From the NCBI GenBank assembly GCA_944989445.1, contig CALYLW010000136.1, forward strand, positions 682,001-746,000: a stretch of DNA of 64,000 bases, read 5' to 3'. Shown here one piece after another: positions 1 through 15,400 of this stretch (within the stretch, counting starts at the first letter, position 1; each line of letters begins with the position of its first letter). Both the position numbers and the translations under genes were made by a program. Origin of the DNA: Ampullaceana balthica. Taxonomy: Eukaryota > Mollusca > Gastropoda > Lymnaeidae. The notes beneath the pieces were generated by a model, which saw only the letters and a program-made list of their open reading frames with translations, searched no databases and had not been told where the DNA came from.

Positions 1-408
1 ATTTTTAAAATGTGCATTGTGTTAAATTTTAAAGATTTTAGAGATATGTTAAAACTGTTAATTGTGTCCATGCCAAGTACAAACTTGATTAGACATTGCT
101 ATACGGTGGGTAAATAATAAATCATCAGCTTCAGGGTGCAAATAGTAATGAACAGAAAGCCACATAGAAATTAAAACAAATCTTAAGAGAAAAAAAACCC
201 CAAAGATTTCTTTAAAAAGCCAACTGTTAAAAAAATATTAGAAGAAGTAATATTTTTTTTACTGGAACAAGGCGTGAAAAAAAACAAAAAAAACAACAGG
301 CAACATGTCACATGAAATATGAATGCAGTGAGGCATTGCAGCAAGTAGGACAAGGTGCAGGCCAGTGACAAAGAAACATGCCAACAACATCTGTGTTGGG
401 GGTTTTAC

Positions 409-3400
409 CCTGGTGGCTCTGATGGAAGGCTGGTAGGCTGAGGTCTGCCTCTGTGGTTTGGAATGCCTAACGCCGCCCGATACCTGGAAATCATTTCCTT
501 TTTTCTCCTCCGGCTCTGTCAACTGATGCGTGGAGATTAAGAACGGCTTGTAAGTTTAGCCACAAGAAAGGTGTATTGAAGGATGAGGAAAGAATTCATT
601 TGCCGTGAGGTATTTCATTTAGATAAAAGGTGGCTTCAGTAAAATGGTGGGGTTTCAGGGACAGGGCTGAGTTGGAGATTGCTTCCCTATAGAGAGTTTT
701 ACTATTGATTTATTGCCCTGCATTTAAAAAAAAATATTTTTTTATACTAATATACTATAATTTATAATATACGAGCAACAAAGCCCGTCCAAGGACGTTC
801 AGCCACTGTTCGGTTGCATGTTGTAACTCCCCTCCAACAGCCGTCTCGACCGGCATTACATGTGCATCGCGTCAAAAATACTATTCATTATAGTTAAAAT
901 AAATAACTCTTAAAAACAGAGCTTTTTGCTATAAATCCCAACGCGCATAACTCAAAATAAAGTCTTGGAAGAAATACTGCACAAAAAATAACTCGTTTTG
1001 AAATTCCACGTAAATGGCGTAAACGTGTTTAATATGATTGGCTGTAGGAGTCATATGTGTTTGAAGGACCAATCGCTATAGATGACCGGACAGAACGGAC
1101 AGAAACTTGTCTTTTATTATATAGGATATACTATATATATAATGTAATATAATATACCAAGAAAATAAGACAAAAACATCAGCTAGTCATAACATTTGTA
1201 AAGTGGTAACATTTAAGTTGATGGCAAATCAAATTTAAACTGCCTAAGTTAATTCAAAACAACATCAAATTAAGAATTCATTTAGCTAGTTCCAGAAGTG
1301 GAGGAGCTAGCTTGCAAGACCAACACCTTTTCCATACTTAGACTCCCTCCTTTCCATAATTAAAATAAAGCCCTCTAAACTTACTCACCCCTGAGATTTT
1401 GGTCTTGAAACCAGACATGGCTTTCCTCCCTTGTTCTGTTATCTGCATAAATGGGAACAAGAGCTTCATTATTTCAACAGAAGACAACAAATTCAATGTG
1501 TTGTCAAGTAACGCAAAAAACTTTAAAAAGAAATCAGATTCTGTATTTATTAAAGTGTAATAGTTCAGCATGTAATAAACTAAAATTACACTCCTGATTT
1601 ATTTCAGGTCAACAGAAGTTGTGTTTCAGAAAGACAAGATAGCTTACAGCACTAAACATCTCATTTCTTAATGAAATTTTCCGTGTATTTTATTAGTATA
1701 AAACTTTTTAAAATTTTTATTTACCATACATCCAACTAATTTTTATTGCTGAGATATATTGAACTTCTAAACTAATCTAAACTATTGTAAAAATGAATGC
1801 TCAGGAATAATGAAAAATAGCAAACGTACACTGAAATGTAAAAGAACATAAATTTTAAAGTGATGAACAGGATATATATATATATATATATATATATGTA
1901 TTTATTTATAATGTAAAAGACGGCAAAGCTGTTTCAATCCAGCTGCTGTCACACAGAGACAAGAATATATTTCCATGCAGACTCTATGGGTATTCCCTTC
2001 AAAAAAATAATCCTATGTAGTATATAACTTTATATACAAATATATATATGATACTCAAAATCCTACATTGTAATTTTTGTTCAACTTAAAATGTTTGGAA
2101 ATTGCTGCAGTAAAGAATTTACTATGAAGACTTTAGACAATAACTTGGGTTTCAAAATAATTTGAACACATTTTTTACAAGCTTTATATTTATTATCAAA
2201 TATGAAAGTGTGTCTAAACTTTTGAAAGCAAGTTGTAAGGGAGAAAAATTAAATGAAGTTGTATGGTCACAAAAATGAGTTATGGAAAATAGGACATAAA
2301 CACATGGTTTATTTCAATTAATAAATCGCTTGCAATAAATTGTGCATTGTTTTCCTGCAAACTGTTTGATATAAACAGCATTGGGGATTTGATAGTAGAT
2401 GGGATAGGCGGGCAGCGGGTTGGCACACATTTTTTAACTATCAAGTTTCAAATTATCGAACACAGTTTAAATGATCATTATTAATAATTAATTTGTTCTT
2501 TATTTTTAATAAACTTTATTTTTCTTCTTTTTAATGCTTTTATTAAAAATTTATATTATTTTGTTTGAAAGTTTGAAATGAGTTAAAATCAATTTTATCA
2601 GGAGGGGTGGGCAGGACTGTGGGGATTGGGGGGTGGGGTGGGGGCAGGTGTTTGTAAATTATTTAAAAAACTGGTGACAAGCTTTCAACAGTCCCCTGGT
2701 CAACATTTATACAACCTACTAAAGATATAGTGTAATTAGTTGGACTTTGACCACCATAAAAAAAATCGATTAAAAAAAAACAAATAAAAAAAACAACTTG
2801 ACAATATATAAAATATCTAAGTATCTAATCATGGAATTTATCATAGAAAATCTTGGTTATAGTTGGGGATAAAGGCATATAACAAAGGAAAATGATAGCA
2901 GGCATTCTAGCATTTAAAACGAGGAAAAAAAAACTTGACAATTATTACATTTTACCATGTTGAAAGCAATAAAAATAAATCTATATGACAGAATCACACA
3001 TACACAGACAATCTGGACTTTTAGGGCGGATGAAAAAAAACAACAACAGCTGCTGATATTTATTGGGATTCATGCGCAGATATCCAACTTACTGACTGGA
3101 CAGCTGTGGACATCATAGGAGCTGCCTACAGGTCAGGGGTTAAATGAAAGGGCAATGATCAGAGACCATTAATAAAAGTTAAGTGTTAGTGCTAGCATGA
3201 GACTAAAGAGAAAATGACATTTCTAGTTTAGTATGTTCGTAACTTTGCTGAATAGGATCTGAGTTAAATGAGGTCACGATTACAAACACTGAGTACGTCA
3301 GCAGCAACGAAAACATTTGAACTGTTTTAACTGTGCATTCTTATGTATAAACAAACATTTCATTCATCTGCTGGGTCAATAACTGATCCAAAAAAAAATT

Positions 3401-6400
3401 GTAACATTTTAATTATAATAAAATCTTTTCCCACTAAACTTTTAACAATATTTTGATTTTTTAAAATCATATGTAACTAATAAATTAAGTTTGTCAGTTA
3501 TTATGTTTAAACAATTATCAAACCGTATGGATGACATTAGTTTAAACATGCTGAATAGAAACTAAAGCCCTCACTACCCAAAAAAAAACATACAAGATTG
3601 AAAGTTTTCAGGGACAGATTAATAATGAATCGCTATCAATAGAACTGAATTGGAGCTTGTTTTTTTCCAAAATTGGCAGGGGATTACAAAAGAGAGAAAA
3701 TTGTAAATAAAGAAAGAATATTCCTCATAAAGCATTATTCTGATTAAATCTGACAGTGCTTGGCATGCATCTTTTCAGAGAAATAAAAAAGCAATCTTAA
3801 CATTCAGTAATTCAGATATTTTGCCAAGAGCAAATCTCACCCCTCGAAACACATGCACAAAACATGGCAACCATGCTTAGTTGAAAATTATCAACAATTT
3901 CCTTCTGATCTGAATTTACCAAATTATAAATAAAATTACTCTAGTAAGAGAAAAGAACAAATTTTTGGGAAAATTCTTGATTATACACAGACATTTATGG
4001 TAATCACATATATTACATCACATATATTAAGTTTGAGGTTTAATCAGCCATTCGAATTTGTGTATACATGTATATTATTATGAATTGACTCAATTCATTC
4101 AGTTAATAAAATATATATCAAAAACAAAATGTATTATTGGCACTCAAAAATTAATAAGCTTTTTAATGTTAAATAAAAAAGAGATAAATAGAAAAACTAC
4201 TGCAGAGATGGGCAAACTTTTTGGACTATAAGCCCACTTTTGAGGATGCTAGAGAGTGCACTATGCCATAATAATAATGGTACCCACAAAGAGGTTTGTT
4301 TATTTTTTAAAATATGATATGCTCAATGGGAAACCTGATATAGCATATTTCTAGGAACAGATACAATATGAGGTTCTGCTGTTGAGGAGTTATCATTTCT
4401 TATCTTATCTGTTAACAGACACTCCTTCTATACAGAAGATTATTGCGTTCTACGCTTATCTATGGTTTGTGTTTAGTCCTGCATTTTTATTAGAGATTTA
4501 AATGTTGATAAAGTGTTGTTTTTCCTGGTTTCTTCAGGCAACCCATTCCACGCCCGAATTCCGGACAGGAAGAACGAAAATTTGTATGTGTTTGTTCTTG
4601 CATACGGAATAAGAAAGGTTTTTTTATCCTTATGTCTATCTGAGGGTTGTATTAAGTTATCTTTGTGTTGTATTTCTAAATTAGAATTAATTGCTTTATG
4701 AATAATTACTACTTTGCTCTTGGTTCTTGTATCCTCTAGTGTTTCAAGGTTTAATGATTTAACTAATGCTGTTATTCTTGTCAGTTTTGAATATTCTGCA
4801 GTAATGAATCTTGCCGCTCTTTTTTGAATTTGTTCTGGTATATCAATGTTTTCTTTGGTGGATGGGTCCCATACAGAAGATGCATATTCTAGTACAGGTT
4901 TTCTTGGATGAGTTTGGCAAAGGTATATCATTAGGGTAATCAACAGTGAAAAATTTTTTTTTAAAATCTTGATTTACAGAAGGGTGCATGAATGTGCTTC
5001 CTAACACTGCGCGGCACGGTCTGGATATGACATAAAATGACAGTGTCCAACTGAAAGTTTGTCAGTGCTTCTTCCATTATTTTATTTGTGGGATGGCTTT
5101 TTCAAAACATAGTGGCCACATTGGTGCACAACACACTACTTGAATCGGGTGGCCGCCAGAAGAATGAGATTGAAATCTTCAGTGTGAAATTGTTTACAAC
5201 TCAACATCCATGATGACTCACCTGGCAGGAGCTACTGATACATAAATACTAATGTTATTAGTTCCCCACAAAACTACAGCTTCAGTTGGGAGAAGGGGTT
5301 ACAACCGGGAACAAATGCCAGCCATCCAAATAGGACGGTGGCCATATTGAAAAAAGGTTAAGGTGGGATACCATTATATAGGACTATAGACCCAAGTTTA
5401 CCCATCACTGCTCTACAGGATATTAATTACTCTGTTATCACAAGGTCAAGACACGGGTGAGACTGAGATGTTGGTCTTTGAATTTCAACCAGCTATCATC
5501 CACTCCTGATGGCCAGTTCATTGAATTTACGACTTTGAGCAAGGTTAAATATTACAATTTTAAAAAAATGTCACAAGAAAGAAACCACAACATAGCTGAT
5601 ATCTTGGAGTGAGTTTGAAAACTTGATATACTAAAATCTAAAGTTCAAGCTGACTGCTTTGTTGTCTACTGTAAACTTGAAAAGTTTGATTTGTATACAA
5701 AAAATGGAGGTGTGGGAGATGCAGTCATCAGAGACAGGTTGAACCGTCAGAGCTGGTCAGTGGTGGATTGTGCGCCTTTTTTTGATATACATTTGTTATT
5801 GTAAGCAGTTAGCATTATAAATATGATAGCGCCAAAGTGATGATAATGAGGAATAAACTGGAAACATTCTAATATACCTTGCTTGACTGACGGCGAAGCT
5901 GGAAAATAAACTAATAAATGTCACTACTAGATAATGTAAGGTCTCTGGATGTTCCAGTTTTGAGGAAGGAACATTTATCTACAATATAAGTTATAAACAG
6001 TGGATGTTCTGGGTTTGAAAATAGAGAGCTCCGCTTCATGACAGCAAGAATAAATGGGGCCATGACAGTTTCAGCACTTTTTTAAAGAATGATTCTCTCT
6101 CACAATGCCTTTTAGGTAACCATGGCGATCTCTCTCTCTCTCAAGAAAGGAATTTGTCACACACTCGAATAATAGATTGGCAAAAAAAAATGTTAACAAC
6201 TACAGATCCCACATCAACAGATAGGGGAGGTCAAATGGTGGCCTTTTAAGAATTCATCACAATGCTGATAAAAAGAAATAACCTGCGCTACTTAGCCATA
6301 TTTATAACTTTTTTTTTCATAACAGTTGTCTTGAGAAATGATTTTGACATGTCTTAATATTACTTTATTCAATAGCTTTAAGTTCAATTGTGATACAACA

Positions 6401-9400
6401 ATAGGAAGTTTTAAACTAAATAGATTTAAACAATTTTTTTTTAATGAAGCAAAGACTAATAACAAAATTAGTGTGATTAGATTTAAGTGAGAAGCTGTGG
6501 TAAAGCAAGTTATACATTTTGTTATGGTCAACTCTAAAACATGAACTGATGTGTCAATAAGAAGATGATGATATTTATATGTGGACAACTCTAATACATG
6601 AACTGATGTGACAATAAGAAGATGAAGACATTCATATGTGGACAACTCTAAAACATGAACTGATGTGACAATAAGAAGATGTAGACATTTATATGTGGAC
6701 AACTCTAATACATGAACTGATGTGACAATAAGAAGATGTAGACATTTATATGTGGACAACTCTAATACATGAACTGATGTGACAATAAGAAGATGTAGAC
6801 ATTTATATGTGGACAACTCTAATACATGAACTGATGTGACAATAAGAAGATGTAGACATTTATATGTGGACAACTCTAATACATGAACTGATGTGACAAT
6901 AAGAAGATGATGATGACATTTATATGTGGACAAGAAACACCCCTTCACCCATGAATTTTCAAAGGTTAATATTTTTATTTAACATTTTTGGGCAGCAACA
7001 TAACTGATAATTTAAACCAAAAATTGTGTTAACCCCCATAAGAATAATTTAAGTACAGTAATAAAGAATTCTAAAGATGAGAGTGTGCAAGTAACTATCC
7101 ATAAAATATTTTGGGAAGAGTATTTGAGTTTGAAAAATACTTTACCAAAGAAAACAAAAACTTTTGACGAAAAAAACATGAATTAAAAGCTTACCTTCAT
7201 TATACTCTTTGTTCCACTTTTCTGTGAGAAACCATAAACAAGAAATTTTTTCAGAATGAGAATAAATTATCTAAATATGAGATAACATAACTTACTGGGT
7301 TTTTTTTAATTATTAAAAAAAACAGGTTGAACATTAAGTTGTAACACAAATTGATTCATTAAATATCTTTCATGGCTGCTAAAAGTAAATACACAAAATT
7401 TCAAAATGTATGCCTGAAGGCTGCCGGAGTGCACTCACCTTAGCAGAAGTGAAGAACTTACTGTACTTGGGTTGGTTGTTGATCTTCTCTGCATACTTGT
7501 AGGCTTCTTCATCAAATATATCTGTGTAGCCTTGACCAGTCTCTAACAGTTCCAGTCTGCCACGGATAAACTTTAGAAGCAAACCAGAGATTTTTTTTTA
7601 AATGTAGTTTACAACAAAATTTAATTAACCAGAGAGAGGATGTCAACAAACAATTTTCTTAAACCTTTTCATACAAATGGCAATATGGTTAGGGCCCCAA
7701 AATTTGTAACTTAAACTTTGTATTTTTAAAAAATTTGCATTTTAAGTTTTAAAATTGCATTTTTTAATTTATTGAAGACAATTGATCCAGTCTGTGAGCT
7801 GTATATATAAGCAGCAGTGTCCTATGATAACAATGAAAAGTAAACTATTTTACAAAAATCCCTGCTAGTGCAAACATTGCACCAATATTTAAATATCGAT
7901 AAATTAAAATAAAATATTATTATGCAACCAACACACATGTTGCAATCGTGAAATTTCATTTAGCACAGATTTCAGGAATGTTAACAATTTTTTTAAATTA
8001 TGTTATTTTAACATTTAAGTGAGTGATAAGATGACATGTACAATAAACAATTTTGTACATACAATAGAACCCACTTAACTCGACCACAGTTAACTCGCCA
8101 ACCCAATTAAGTCAACGTTTTTTATGGGAACCGCCAAATTCTCTCTTTGTCTTAGCATTTTCTAATCGGTTAATTCGATTCTTTTAAGTCGCCGAAACCT
8201 AATACCTCGGGCACAAAAGAGGGCCAAATTTGCAACTTAACGTTGGTTAGCTCGATCCCCGTCTGTTTGCCTAGCGACGCACTCTCACATTTTTAGTTAA
8301 AAATAGCACCGAAATCTCGCTTTCCTCGAGACTTCCGGCTATTGTGTCATTTTACGAGATTTCAATAAAAATTACCAGATGTTTTTATCTTGTTTCACTT
8401 TGATCCGTGTGTGAATTAGTTTCACGAGTATGAATTATGTATTCACCCAAGGTGCACGAAAATCAATCACGTTATCGGTCTTTAATCGTCATTATTTTGC
8501 AGTGCATGTTATATTATTATTAAACTTAATTGATTTCCTGATCCATTAATCATTTTATTTTTTAAGATAAAAGAATATCTTTAGAAAAGAAAATAAAGGT
8601 TTGTATTGAGAATCGACGGTGGTTTTTATTTTATATTGGTAAATTTCTGATGTTAGTTGGTGCACAATATGCCTTTTGTTGTTAGCATTGTATGTACATT
8701 TTTATAGCATGCCGATCGCTTCATCAAACAAATAACGGCAACGCTGTTGTGTAAAAAAATAACTCCAAAAACATGTGCATGTACATTCTCATTTATTAAC
8801 GCTAGTGATGGGACGATGCAAAAATCATAGGGTGCTTACTGTAAACAAGGCTCCCCAGATTTTAGGAAATATAATATAACAGACAACAAACAGTTTACCC
8901 AACCCGACTCTCAATCTCCCACACCATTGTTGTTGGTTAGTCCGATTAGCATCAATTTACCAGAGGAATTATGAGTCCATTGTAAGCTGAGGGGACGGAC
9001 CCAAGGAAGATGGTTTGGAAGAGGATGGTTTGGAAGAGAATGGTTCGGGGACAATGAGGGGATGTGTAGGTTAGACGGGGAGGGTTATTTATTAGTGTAG
9101 CTTGTAAGGAAAGTCACCCAAGTGCCCTACAAGGCACAATATCGCTCAATCTGGGAATCACTGCTGTGAATGATGCTAACTCAGCAGAAACAGTGTAACA
9201 AATATCAAGCCCCATTAAAAAAACAAAAACACTTAACTGGGAGCGCGCAAGAGAGGTGACACGATGTCACGTGACGCCGCCGCGTGGCAGGAGTAGCTGA
9301 ATTGGTTATGTACTAGGGAAAAAAAACAGTGCTAACGCAACAAAGGGGTTATAATTAAACAGTCCTTAAAAACTAACGGTCTTAACAACCTTAGAAAAGA

Positions 9401-12400
9401 GTAAAGAAATATTTGGGTCCCGATATTCGAATACGATTCCGATTAATCATCCCATCACTAATTAACGCACATCATGTACATAAAGAAATTTCAAGCACAT
9501 GTTAATATTTTGCCGCCATATTGGTTTTTGCTTAACTCGATCATCGGTTATGCACTGAAGAATTAAGGGTCTGGGTTACCTGTTGAAATATTTGTAAACT
9601 CAGCATGCCCTCCAGAAACAACTGAGTCGATTGGGAGGAGCGAGACTGAACAAATGCCTCAGGATCAAAAGTAATGGCTTCCCCTTGCCGAAACTTCAAG
9701 GCATCTCTGTAGTCACCTAAGAAACAACAATACTACATTCAAAAATATATATCTGCAGTAAAACTAATTAAAATTCATGTGTTTTAATAATGGAGCTTTT
9801 TGGCAGAACAAAACTAAAGCTATTTTTGGTTGAGCAATTCCATTTTTAATTCTCTGAAAAAATAATTGTACTGCACATGGTTTAGATTAATTAATCAGCT
9901 GAATTAAATTATTGATTTTTAATCATTAAATTAAAACCAGATTTAAACATTTAAATCTTATTATGCATGTGTTCAATTGAAATTTATAAATCTAATTTAT
10001 CTATTTATCATTTTTAAAATCATATTCTAAGAAGAACTCTTGTTCTTTTTTTCTTTTTTTTCCCCGTATCTTTAGTAATGATTTATTATTGCTTAATATA
10101 ATTTTTTTATATCAGAATAATAATTTAAAAACATATCATTTAATTTGATTTATGTGTAATTAGTTTTTCTAGTCTATTATCTGCAGGAGTATTGAAGGAT
10201 ATAAAGGATCTACAATATTATAACATAAATATTGATAACTGGATAATGTGGAAATTGAAATTCTTATTATTTATTATATCAAGTCTATATTTATCTTTCA
10301 TTATAAGTATTTAAAAATATTGTTAAGTTAATTATTTAATATAAAAATTACATTGTTTTAAAATTCACTGAATTTATAAATCCAGTTAAATTTAAACAAA
10401 AAACAAGAAAAACTATCCTATCAATTAAATTATTTTTAATCTTTATAAATTTTTATACTTAAATAGCATAAGAAAATAATTTAATTATTGAAGAAAAGTA
10501 TATGGAATTTCAATGCTAAAAACTCAATTTAAAAAGCATAACTTTTTAAATGTTAAAATCTAAAAGATTTTTATTTTAAAAAAAGAAGACTTGTATTAAT
10601 GAAAAAGATGTTGATATTTATATGAATGATTATTAAATTGTAACAATTTAAATAAGTAATTTATAACAAGACATCACATATATGGACATATAATGTATTA
10701 TTAATGATTGATACTCACCTATTAACCTAACTATTGCTTGAAGAAATGCTCTAGAAATGGCATCACCAGAATTCATCATTGAATGTTTTGCATCCTTTTT
10801 AAGTTTTTTCTTTAGAAAGTTTGACTGAAAGAAAGAAATAACTTTATTTTACTAAATATAAAAAAAATACATCTTCATTCTAAACTAAAGACAGGAGAAA
10901 TAAAATTAGAGAAAAGTTTTTAGGGACTTTGTTTTTAAACTTGAATCTAGGGGAAATAATACTGGTGTAAGTATTATAAGTATCTGCTGGCCAATTACAA
11001 AAATCCACATACAAGTCGTATTCACATTTTCAAACTGTCAGTAAAGAATGTCCCCGTAAAACTGAAACACTAACCACATCGTCAGGCAGATCTCCAAGAT
11101 CATCATAAGGTGATTCCACTGTGTTGCTGTCAAGGTCGACCACCACTGCATCACCAACGTCAACTCGATTTATTTTTAATTTCTGTAGAAATATTTGTTT
11201 AAATTACTATTTAGAACCTCTTTTACATGTCTATTTGAATTTAGTTTAAGGTAAAATTGTAATCAAATTGTTTTAACCATCTGAGAATTGCTTTAAAACT
11301 CTTGATATTCATTAGGCACCAACCCAATAATAGTATTAGAATGAGATCATGACAAGAATATAAAGGATTTGATTATGCCTGTGCTTATATTGATTAATGA
11401 ACATCTGCTTCCTAAATCTTTGTTTTTATGATATGTGGTTAATTTTTAAATAAGCTACTGAATTCAAAATATTTTTTGTCAAAATCATGATTTATCAAAC
11501 ATGAAATTGAAACGTTATTTTATTTCAAGAATAAATTTAATAACCTAATAATTAAGGAAACATCAAATATGTAACAATATTCCAGATTCTAATGATGTAT
11601 GAAAAATGTGTATATTGTTCAGTAAACTAGGTTCTTGGTTATCAACAATAAAAAATATCACCTGGAGAAAATTATGCAATCCTCCTATGACCATCTCTTA
11701 AACCAGCCACCAACTTATTAGCCTAAAGACATTTTTAAACATCTGCTTTAGGGGAGCTATACAAGGTAAACCTCACAGGTTAAAAGAACAATATAAAAGA
11801 ATTGACTTACCTCTAATAAATTCTTGTGAACTCCTATCAAGTACGGCATGGGTGCACTAAAAAGGAAATTTTCAAATAAGATTCTTCATCTATTAATTAT
11901 AATCCTTTTCAAACAGAGTATGCTTAATTTTTTTGTAATTTAATTTTAAATATTCAAAATGAAAAAAAAAGACTTCTAACTTCCATGTATAGCTGCTTAC
12001 CTAATGTAGTCTATAAGATGTGATGGCAATATAGGAATGTACAGGTGTTGCCTGAAAAAAGATAACTGAAAGTGGTAAACCAACCCCAACAACATATGAT
12101 AATGTTCATGCACACCATTCTTCAAGTTTATAAGCTGAAAACAGAACGTTGTTTAATAATATATTTCCAAAGTGTTATTTTAAGAATTATTTTTTTCTGT
12201 AAAATTACACAGTTTGTTGAATTCATCTATGAACTTATATTACAAATTTCATTTACACATTCTTTTTAAGAATGAACACAGGCCACTGTGATCATTAAGT
12301 GTTCCTTAAATGCACTTTAAAATATTGATTTAAAAGACACCACAAAAGGTTATATAAACAATATCAGAACAAAAGGGAAATGGGATGGGGTACAGAGCAC

Positions 12401-15400
12401 TGTAAAGATAATTTGTTATTTTGACATTTTTAAAAAGGAAAATACCTTATATAACAACAATGAAAATGAGGATATCTTCATTTAAGACATAGTGAGCTAG
12501 CCAATAAACTTGACTGAAACAACTATTTTGAACTTGATTGAAAATGGAGGAAAAAAAATGTTCTTTTGTAATCTTGATTTTTATTTCTATTTTAAACAAA
12601 TGAAGCAATGAAAGGATTTATCAAAATAAGATATTCAAAAATGGGGAAAATATAACAGAAATTTAAAAACTTACCAGTGCATTGGATAAAGAAGGGCCTC
12701 AGAAGCATGTATACAAGCTGTTAATCGACTAAGTTTCTTAGATATCATGTATATCCGACGTTCATGAAGCATACTGAAAGGTATCAGCATTGATATCAGC
12801 AAAGTATTACAACACCTTCAAAACTGCTAATTGAGAATTATAATATTGTAAAAATAAATATTAAATATCTTCTGTATTATTACCTCGCAAAAATTTTCAT
12901 CATGTTGTCATGATCAACTGCACTGTAATATTCTTTTAAGTTTCTCTGAGTAAAAGAAAAATGGGGGTAAAATTAACTATAAATACTAAACATTCTAAAA
13001 AAACATATTTACTCTATAATCTAGGACATTATGTTACCTGTTAAAACTTGAAATTATACACAATTAAACAAAATTATTTTATCCTTGAACACTTTAAAAA
13101 AAAAGAACCCATTCATTCTTAAATACATTGAGACATAACAAATATCTTCATTAAGCAAATATTTTCACAGCCTAACAGTTCTCTATGAGGGTGTGTCGAA
13201 GTAAGGTCAAAGGTGACAGGTTTTAAATATTTAAGGTTTTAAAAAAATTATAATATAAAGATTTTTAGAGAAGTTTAGAAAGTACCACCACCCACCACAT
13301 CCTAGTGTAATTTTTTTCATGAACACTACCTTCTCCTTACTTAGAACTTAGAACTTTTTACAGAACCTATGGGACTCTAGTCATGGGTCCCAACAGAGGA
13401 GGGCCACTTTGAGCTTGATTTTGGGCACATAGAAGGTAGAGGGGCCCACACTAACCCAGTTTCCTGGAGCCCGAGTATATCTGGCTGCTTGTTAAAAATT
13501 TATACCAATGTCTTTATATTGTTAGTAAGAAGGTTAGATATTGTAATTTAAAATGTACTTACATTACTGGTAATACTTGGGAGCTCATTGGGGTCAGGGG
13601 TCGTAAAGCTAAACATCTGATAGAAGGGGAAAAAAAACAACTGATGATACAACCAAATAACAGGCCTAGATATACGCTCCATACCACACTCAGTAAATAT
13701 AACACTGAACTACCCCACACAGGTATTACCTGAATCATTCACAGAGCATCTACTTATTATTTTAGGGATGAATAAGTTGATGATTCTTTTAGTAAGGCTT
13801 TCCAATTGCAAATATATTAATAAATGTTTAAAATTTGCAATAAACGTCGCAAAATAGGAATTCACTTTGCATTCATCATTAATAAATTAATTAATTGACT
13901 GCGTTTGGAATAACTCACTTCTGTCCCCATTAGGGTAGGGTGGGGAGCTTCCCTAGTGTACTATATGTAAAGTATTTATCTTACGTTTTCATTGGCAACA
14001 ATGGTAACAGGAAGTTTGGGTGCCGGGACATCTTGATTGTAAGTTTTCTCCAACAATTTCATGACATTGTTGTTTTCAGATTTGTTGGTGATATCTGCTA
14101 TGAGGTCTAAAAGCTTGTAGAAAATCTCATACCAGGGCAACCAGCTGAAAGAATAAATGTTTTTTTATGCAACAATGTGAGCAGGAAAAATGAAATCCAA
14201 ATTTTTATTTATGGGACAAATATATAAAATATTTAATTAAAAAAACAAAGAAAAACATTACTCTTTAGAATGTAAACTAGATTTGTTTAAATATTTTAAA
14301 AAACTTAATAGCAGTTCTGGGTGATTTCTGGTTGGGAAAGATGTATTAAATATTTGAAAGTAAAGTAATTAAAATATTACCTATACAAATTTGTATACAG
14401 TATTTGATTCTATGATCAGAATACTATACAATTTAAAAAATTTAATTTAAAATGTGTTCATGGCTGTTTATATTTGGTTATGGATTTTAAATATTTAACT
14501 ATAATAAGTGTTTGCAGGTTTGTGGCTAGAGATTGGTTCTTTCAATGCCTAGAATACAAGGCTGAAATTATAATTGCAATCGCTGCTTGTTTTCTTTTTT
14601 TTAAACTTTAAAACCAGGAAGAATTTTGGATCCTCCAATTCTTCTTTCCTGGCATCTCACATCTATCATAAAGGGTTTTATTCCACCTTGTGTTATTTAT
14701 GAATCTTTAAAATATATTTGGTTAAAATATATTTCACCTGACTATACATAAACATGTCTGGTGTCCAGTGCCATGTCTGCAGTAGCCAAACCTAAACAGA
14801 CCCTCTAAATCAGTGAGGACAAAGGAAAAATGGTCCACTGTGGATCTGTGGAAAAAAAAAGACAGTGCAAAGAAAAATATTGATGAATGTATACATCAAA
14901 ATAATTCTAATTAAGTGAAATAGAGGTGTATAAAACATTTTCAATTTTTAAAAAATCAAATTAATATTTTCAAGACACACGATTCAAACATTATGATTTT
15001 GAAAGGAGATTATATTTTTTTATTTGAAAGTTAATACTATAAAAAGTTTACAAGCGATCTGATTTTTAAAGAATATTATATTTTTAATTTCAAAGTTATA
15101 ACAATACTTAGCAAAATAACATGACAAAATATACTTTCTTACACTTCAGTCTTGCATGGGAAGGCAAACTTTGGAATCATTGTCAGTGCTTCCTTGAAGA
15201 CAAAGTGACATTTTTTTTTAAACATGAGCAAAATAAATCATTCAAATATTTAACAAATTACCTTAGCAAATTTAAATTATATTACATCTTTTTTAAAATC
15301 TATGCAAGTCTTAATTATTTAAACATTTTAAAACCGTATTTACAAGATTAAAAAAAAACAACAACACTGTCATTAGAGTTTGAACATAAAAAAACTGTGA

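Larger units (their letters stand above)
1443..7194. other. DENND1 long intron between exons 16 and 17
   Basis: 5.75 kb of AT-rich sequence. It contains the 57-bp minisatellite (6525-6932), a hAT remnant broken by a LINE 3' fragment (4203-5410) and homopolymer runs. I saw no further exon that fits the phase-0 junction, although short ones could be missed. Confidence 0.6.

Noticed and set aside
1338..1571. 77-codon minus-strand frame taken as a whole
   Set aside because: Only 1389-1442 fits as a DENND1 exon; the remainder is intron read-through.
6292..6948. 218-codon open frame on the minus strand
   Set aside because: Made of 57-bp minisatellite units; the period is divisible by three so the frame stays open. 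No protein features beyond the repeat.
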